Shown here: piece after piece, positions 48,912 to 52,739 of the stretch
How the letters are laid out: each line of letters starts with the position of its first letter
Position numbering within the stretch: the stretch's first letter is position 1
From: Deltaproteobacteria bacterium
GTDB lineage: Bacteria; Myxococcota_A; Polyangia; Polyangiales; Polyangiaceae
NCBI GenBank assembly: GCA_003235365.1
Contig: QJWJ01000052.1
Coordinates: 1-52,739, forward strand
Reading direction: 5' to 3'
Length of the DNA: 52,739 nt
Program-made: the position numbers and the translations under genes
The notes under the pieces: model-generated
Database searches by the model: none
The model's input: the letters and a program-made list of their open reading frames with translations, nothing else
Told to the model about the DNA's origin: nothing

Positions 48912-49802
48912 TCAACCATCGGCGCGGCGAACCTCGAGTTCGGACACTTCGGATGGTTCGCGTTGGGCCCCGACGCTGAACGGCCCTTCGACGGCAATCG
49001 TCGCCGCCGCCGCGTAGCGCCATGCTTCCCACAGGCCGATCGCCAGAATGATGACCGACATGAACTCCCCCTCCGCCAACAGGAAGAACGGACCAACCAT
49101 CGCCAAGGCTCCGGCCAGGACCCAGCGCCCCACCCCGTCACCTTCCACCACGCTCACGATGTCCGGCACGTAGGTGGCGACGATGGACGTCCAGGTCAGC
49201 AGCAACGCCAGGCCGCGGTAGGTCCACTGCGCCCGCTGCGCGGCGCCGTGGCGCACGGCCTTACCCACGGCGATGCCGACGACGATCGCAATCAAACCGA
49301 ACTCGTACCCCGTCAGCGCAGAGATGCCGTAGTACAGGGCGGCTCCTCCCACTGCGGCGAGTAGTCCGAACGAGGCGGCGCGACCGAAACTGCCTTCCGT
49401 CCGGAGACGTTCACGCAAGTTCGAGGCGCACGAGCTGCACGCCGGTTGGTGGTTGAAGGTGTAGTACTGCCCCGACGAGATCGCTGCGCTGCACGCCAGG
49501 CACGTCATGGCCGAGACCGCCACGTCTGCGTCGCCCGCTGCCAAGTCTGTTTGCCCCGATTTCTGCACGGACGCCGCCCCCGATGCTCCCGCTCGTACGC
49601 CCTCGTCCCTCGCCGTCTGGAACTGCAGAGCCGCATAGGGTGTGTCGTCGCCAGCCGTGGCCTCAGCCGAAGACGGTCCGGTGGCAGAGATCGGCCCCCG
49701 TTCGGCGACTTCGCCCGACTGCCCATCGCCACTCGAAACGGTCTCGTCGCGTCCTTCCGACCCGGCCGTCGCTGCCGCCCTCGATTCGGATCGTTCGTCC
49801 AT
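48912..49802 (-). CDS. Zinc-ribbon multi-pass membrane protein
   Basis: The product has 296 residues. A disordered Ser/Glu/Gly N-terminal part of about 95 residues is followed by a zinc ribbon, MTCLACSAAISSGQYYTFN, then ACSSCASNLRERL. Four or more membrane segments come next (AAVGGAALYYGISALTGY, GLIAIVVGIAVGKAV, GLALLLTWTSIVATYVPDIV, VLAGALAMVGPFFLLA). The C-terminus is charged. This layout recurs in myxobacteria as an uncharacterised protein. It sits directly upstream of the M50 protease gene (21 nt between), so a joint role such as substrate or partner is likely. The membrane part is acidic at the loops. Confidence 0.85.
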   Translation of the reverse strand: MDERSESRAAATAGSEGRDETVSSGDGQSGEVAERGPISATGPSSAEATAGDDTPYAALQFQTARDEGVRAGASGAASVQKSGQTDLAAGDADVAVSAMTCLACSAAISSGQYYTFNHQPACSSCASNLRERLRTEGSFGRAASFGLLAAVGGAALYYGISALTGYEFGLIAIVVGIAVGKAVRHGAAQRAQWTYRGLALLLTWTSIVATYVPDIVSVVEGDGVGRWVLAGALAMVGPFFLLAEGEFMSVIILAIGLWEAWRYAAAATIAVEGPFSVGAQREPSEVSELEVRRADG

Positions 49803-49945
49803 GGTCGAAGCCTACAACATCGGGCGCCGTTGCCGGCGGCCGCGCGGTTTCTCCGACACCGGCGAAAGGCTGAAAGCCCGGACAGCGTCGGCTTGCGGAC
49901 CAGGCGCTGCGGGATACTGCGCCCGACCACATCCGTGCTAGGCCG

Positions 49946-51307
49946 GTGCGTCCAGTGTCCGGCACTCCTGATGCAACTCCAGTTCCCTGCGAACAGCCGC
50001 AGATCGGGCGTGATCCGGCAACGGTCTTGAGCACCCTGGCCCAGAAGCGTCCCTCGCTCGAACTCGGAACGCTCGACCTGTGTTTTCTGACCCTTTTGCA
50101 CCTCGAGGGCGAACGCTGCGGGACTACGCATTTCGACGAGCCGCAGCTGCTCGACGGCTACGATCGGGCGTGCGCCGTCGTCGAACCCGAGGCGGACAAT
50201 CGACGCGCTCGCGCCACACACGCCCTGCGGCGCCTGCGAGAACAACGCTTGCTGACACGCGTGGACGGCGCGGGGATCACCCGCGCCGGACAGTTCGCGC
50301 TGACACGCCTGGCCAGTGCCATCGTCGAGTTCTACGCGACCGACGAAACGCTGACCCGCGAGAGCTTGACGCTGCTCACGCGCACGCTGATGTCGAGCTT
50401 GGTGGAAATCACGCGGCGAGCTCGAAACGCGGAGGGCTCCGATGCGTGGCGCAGCGGGGTGATCGCGCCGCTCGAGGTGACGATCCAAGAGTTGATTTCG
50501 GGCATCGAGCGGCGGCAACGCGGAATGGATCTGCAGCAAGAGCAATTTCAGCGGGAGATCTCTCAACTGCTCAGTGCCGATTGGTTCGGCGCTCTGGAGC
50601 AGTGTCAGGATTTGCTCGAAACGACGTCGACCACCTTGCGAGAGCTCAACGAGGTGTTGCTTCGAGACACCCATCAACTGCACGCGCAACTCGAAGAGCT
50701 GCACTCGTTGGCGCTCGATCTCGAATCCCCCGACGCCCAATTGGCGGTCGCACACGTCGTCGAACAAGTGGACCGCATCGCCTCTTGGGGTGGAGCCCGG
50801 CAGCAAGCGTGGTCCGAGTACTACCAATACGTCCACCGCTACCTGCGTGACGTCGTGCGCTTCGATCCCTCGCGAGCGCTCACTCAGCGCTTGCGCCAGC
50901 AATTGTGCGGCGAGCACGGCGTTGCGTTCTCCCTGACCGTCGCACACGCGCCGGCGCTGCGCGTACTGCGAGAGGTGAAACCCGTCGATGCGCCGCCTCC
51001 CGTCCGCCGCAAGAAGAAGCTCGAAACCGACGAACCGGCGGTGACGGCGCCCACTGCCGATCCGAACACCGTCTTGGAGCAGCACATCCGCGCCCTGCTC
51101 GACGAGGGAGTGAGCCAGCTGAGCGATCTGACCGCGCGACTGACGGAGGACTTGCCCCAGCCCGAACGCTTCCTGCAGGCGGGGCGTATTGCAGCGATCC
51201 TCGCCAAGCTGCGACGGCCCCTGCAATCGCGGGAACGACCGTGGGTACGCGTCGACGACGGGTTGGCCATCGAGCAGTGGCAGCTCGCCGGGGAGAAGCA
51301 GGGTTGA
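49946..51307 (+). CDS. mukF: Condensin subunit MukF (kleisin)
   Basis: MukF is the kleisin of MukBEF and bridges the MukB heads; E. coli MukF has 440 residues, this one 453. The start is a GTG at 49946. The N-terminal winged-helix region is visible as LCFLTLLHLEGERCGTTHFD and THALRRLREQRLLTRVDGAG, then LTRLASAIVEFYATDETLTR. The middle helical section matches E. coli MukF closely: ISQLLSADWFGALEQCQDLL and TTSTTLRELNEVLL, then VDRIASWGGARQQAWSEY and DPSRALTQRLRQQL. The C-terminal winged helix binds MukB. The stop overlaps the mukE start by one base (TGATG). Confidence 0.88.
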   Translation: MRPVSGTPDATPVPCEQPQIGRDPATVLSTLAQKRPSLELGTLDLCFLTLLHLEGERCGTTHFDEPQLLDGYDRACAVVEPEADNRRARATHALRRLREQRLLTRVDGAGITRAGQFALTRLASAIVEFYATDETLTRESLTLLTRTLMSSLVEITRRARNAEGSDAWRSGVIAPLEVTIQELISGIERRQRGMDLQQEQFQREISQLLSADWFGALEQCQDLLETTSTTLRELNEVLLRDTHQLHAQLEELHSLALDLESPDAQLAVAHVVEQVDRIASWGGARQQAWSEYYQYVHRYLRDVVRFDPSRALTQRLRQQLCGEHGVAFSLTVAHAPALRVLREVKPVDAPPPVRRKKKLETDEPAVTAPTADPNTVLEQHIRALLDEGVSQLSDLTARLTEDLPQPERFLQAGRIAAILAKLRRPLQSRERPWVRVDDGLAIEQWQLAGEKQG

Positions 51308-52341
51308 TGGAACGCGCGGCGATCGACGACATCGGTACTGCCGTCAGCGAGGACGTCTTCCCCGACGTGGATCTGGCGCTGCGCCGCGGTCGGCACATCG
51401 ATCGAGACGACACGCAGTGGTATGCGTTTCTGATCGACGCGCAAGGCGTTCTCGAAGAGTTCTACCGACGCTTCGGCTGCGAACTCGTGCACAAGAGCGA
51501 AGGCTACTTCTACCTGTTGCCGACCAGCGACCGACTCGGCAAACGCCAGCTGTCCGCGCCCGAGATGCTCGTTGGCCAGGCTTTGGCCTTGCTCTACCTC
51601 GACCCGAGCACGGTGCAAAACGGCGGGGTCGTCACCCGGGACGACGTGCTCGGACACATGGCGTCGGTAATGGGAACCGACGCCTTGATGCGTGCCTTCA
51701 ACCCCAACAAGAAGCGCATCGACGAGCGGGTCGCCCAAGAAGCGGTTCGCAACAAGGTCGCCGAAGGGTTGCGCAAGCTCGGAGCGTCGGGGTTCGTCGA
51801 GGTGTTGGACAACAACGCCGTGCGTTTGCGCTCGGCGCTCATGCGTTTCGCCGAACCGGTGCGCGGCAGTGAATCACCGGCTGATGCCCTGGCCAAACTC
51901 GTCGCGCGCGGCGAGGTATTGCTGGAGGGTAGCGCCGCGGCCGATGTGCACGATCACGAGCTCGAGACGGACAGCGGCGACGAGCAGGTCGAGCGTGAGG
52001 ATCGAGCCGAGTCGCTCGGCGACGACTTCGATGACGAACACGACGGCTCCGACGAACCCCCGAGCGACGAGACGGACGGCGCGATGGATGGCGAGCCGCC
52101 AAGCGACAGCGATTACGGGGACGATTTCGAGGATTTCGAAGAGACTCGGGACGACGACCTCGACGACAGCGGCGGCGAAGACGACGACGAGGTCGACCCT
52201 GAGCGCGATGCCCCAACACCCGAGGCAGACGACGACTCGCTCGAACGCTTCGACGACGACCTCGACGACGCGCTGCAATCGCAGCCTTCCGGCGACGAAG
52301 CCAGTGACCCAGCAGGTGCTGGCCCCGAGTCCGAGAGATGA
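51307..52341 (+). CDS. mukE: Condensin subunit MukE
   Basis: MukE dimers bind MukF and regulate MukB; E. coli MukE has about 225-235 residues. This one has 344 because of a long acidic tail. The conserved part runs to about residue 205: FPDVDLALRRGRHIDRDDTQ, VLEEFYRRFGCELVHKSEGY, FYLLPTSDRLGKRQL, SAPEMLVGQALALLYLDPST, LRKLGASGFVEVLDNNAVRL, MRFAEPVRGSESPADALAK. It closely parallels E. coli MukE, including EEFYARY and FFYL. From about residue 215 the chain is Asp/Glu/Ser (for example FDDEHDGSDEPPSDET). E. coli MukE also ends in an acidic tail, but a much shorter one. The ATG at 51307 shares its A with the mukF stop. Confidence 0.9.
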   Translation: MERAAIDDIGTAVSEDVFPDVDLALRRGRHIDRDDTQWYAFLIDAQGVLEEFYRRFGCELVHKSEGYFYLLPTSDRLGKRQLSAPEMLVGQALALLYLDPSTVQNGGVVTRDDVLGHMASVMGTDALMRAFNPNKKRIDERVAQEAVRNKVAEGLRKLGASGFVEVLDNNAVRLRSALMRFAEPVRGSESPADALAKLVARGEVLLEGSAAADVHDHELETDSGDEQVEREDRAESLGDDFDDEHDGSDEPPSDETDGAMDGEPPSDSDYGDDFEDFEETRDDDLDDSGGEDDDEVDPERDAPTPEADDDSLERFDDDLDDALQSQPSGDEASDPAGAGPESER

Positions 52342-52739
52342 ACCGCGCTTTCGCCCGAGAGCTGACCCTCGTCAACTGGCGCGGAGTGTTCTTCGAGCGG
52401 TACCTGCTCGACCGCAACGTCACGGCCCTCGAAGGAGACAACGGCGCGGGCAAGACGACGGTGATGATTGCCGCCTACCTGGTGCTGCTCCCCGATCTGA
52501 GCCGATTGCGCTTCACGAATCTGGGCGAAACCGGAGCCACCGGTGGTGACAAGGGGATTTGGGGACGCCTGGGCGACGCGGCCCGCCCTTCCTACGCCGC
52601 GCTGACACTCCAACTCGCCGACGGCAGTCACCTGATCGCCGGCGTCGTGATCCGACGCAAGGCGGAACCGACGGTACAGCTCGATCCTTTCATCATCACG
52701 GGCTTGCCCGTCGAAGCTCGGGCGCGCGACTACCTGCTG
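52338..52739 (+). CDS. mukB: Condensin ATPase MukB, N-terminal part, cut by the window edge
   Basis: The ATG at 52338 overlaps the mukE stop as ATGA. The 134 codons before the edge give RAFARELTLVNWRGVFFER, then VTALEGDNGAGKTTVMIAAY, which contains the Walker A motif GDNGAGKT, then LLPDLSRLRFTNLGE and GATGGDKGIWGRLGD. This agrees with the MukB ATPase head, where E. coli has ALSGGNGAGKST and NLTLLHFRNTTEAGATSGS. The rest, including the coiled coils, hinge and the second head half, lies outside the window. Confidence 0.88.
   Translation, partial: MNRAFARELTLVNWRGVFFERYLLDRNVTALEGDNGAGKTTVMIAAYLVLLPDLSRLRFTNLGETGATGGDKGIWGRLGDAARPSYAALTLQLADGSHLIAGVVIRRKAEPTVQLDPFIITGLPVEARARDYLL

Noticed and set aside
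47730..49364. Long plus-strand frame of 544 codons opposite the M50 and zinc-ribbon genes
   Set aside because: It is antisense to two genes with clear motifs (HEMGH, LDGGR, zinc ribbons). Its product is Gln/His/Arg-rich with no family signs, as expected of an antisense frame in GC-rich DNA.
49946..52739. Wadjet/MksBEF defence system
   Set aside because: MukF and MukE resemble E. coli MukF/MukE more than Mks proteins, and no JetD gene is visible. It cannot be excluded until the downstream sequence is read.
1..52739. tRNA or rRNA genes
   Set aside because: No cloverleaf-like or conserved rRNA sequence was recognised by eye; a covariance search would be needed to exclude them fully.

Overview
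The window looks like chromosomal DNA of a myxobacterium (Myxococcota). It is GC-rich with strong third-position GC bias, and GTG and TTG starts are common. Lipoprotein genes with low-complexity Ser/Pro/Gly/Asp linkers are dense: about 13 lipobox proteins in 52.7 kb. It also carries several families that are typical of myxobacteria: NHL-propeller lipoproteins, CotH-kinase surface proteins, a DUF1592/DUF1552 pair, an ECF sigma factor next to a TPR-tailed membrane protein, and a C-terminal Cys/hydrophobic/Arg sorting-type tail. No rRNA, tRNA, CRISPR array, IS transposase or prophage gene was recognised. Genus cannot be given from the sequence alone.

Layout. 1-5.2 kb: the start of a secreted protein, a SUKH-like protein, a DUF3943 gene coupled to a membrane protein, a 16-bp tandem repeat that overlaps a stop codon, and a propeller lipoprotein. 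5.2-6.2 kb: a decayed steroid-reductase/enoyl-reductase gene. 6.2-13.3 kb: lipoproteins. Three point right. Four point left as an operon (propeller, NHL, NHL, P460-like) in which every junction is a 4-nt start/stop overlap. 13.5-22.9 kb: an AI-2E family permease, a CotH lipoprotein followed by a large UPF1-like helicase, a PAP2 phosphatase, and a REC-kinase-REC hybrid. 22.9-27.4 kb: a second CotH protein, a von Willebrand A protein and a carboxylesterase. 27.4-30.7 kb: a four-gene overlapping operon built around an ECF sigma factor. 30.8-32.9 kb: a Cys-rich lipoprotein gene bounded by two direct copies of a 143-bp hairpin and terminator element. 33-40.6 kb: an S10-like peptidase lipoprotein, a YkgJ-type protein, a beta-CASP RNase-like hydrolase, an ATP-grasp protein, a small unknown protein and a MATE transporter. 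40.8-44.2 kb: the DUF1592/DUF1552 pair. 44.3-47.5 kb: a DUF1854 protein, a small interposed ORF and an ABC exporter. This matches the cyanophycin-associated exporter pair known elsewhere. 47.8-49.8 kb: an M50 site-2-type protease and a zinc-ribbon membrane protein. 49.9 kb to the right edge: mukF-mukE-mukB, with mukB cut by the window.

The most notable systems are four. First, a MukBEF-type condensin operon in a non-gammaproteobacterial setting. Second, the repeat-bounded Cys-rich lipoprotein cassette. Third, the DUF1854/ABC exporter locus with an extra coupled ORF and no cyanophycin synthetase in view. Fourth, the translationally coupled cell-surface operons. Functional statements rest on motifs read by eye; no database search was run.
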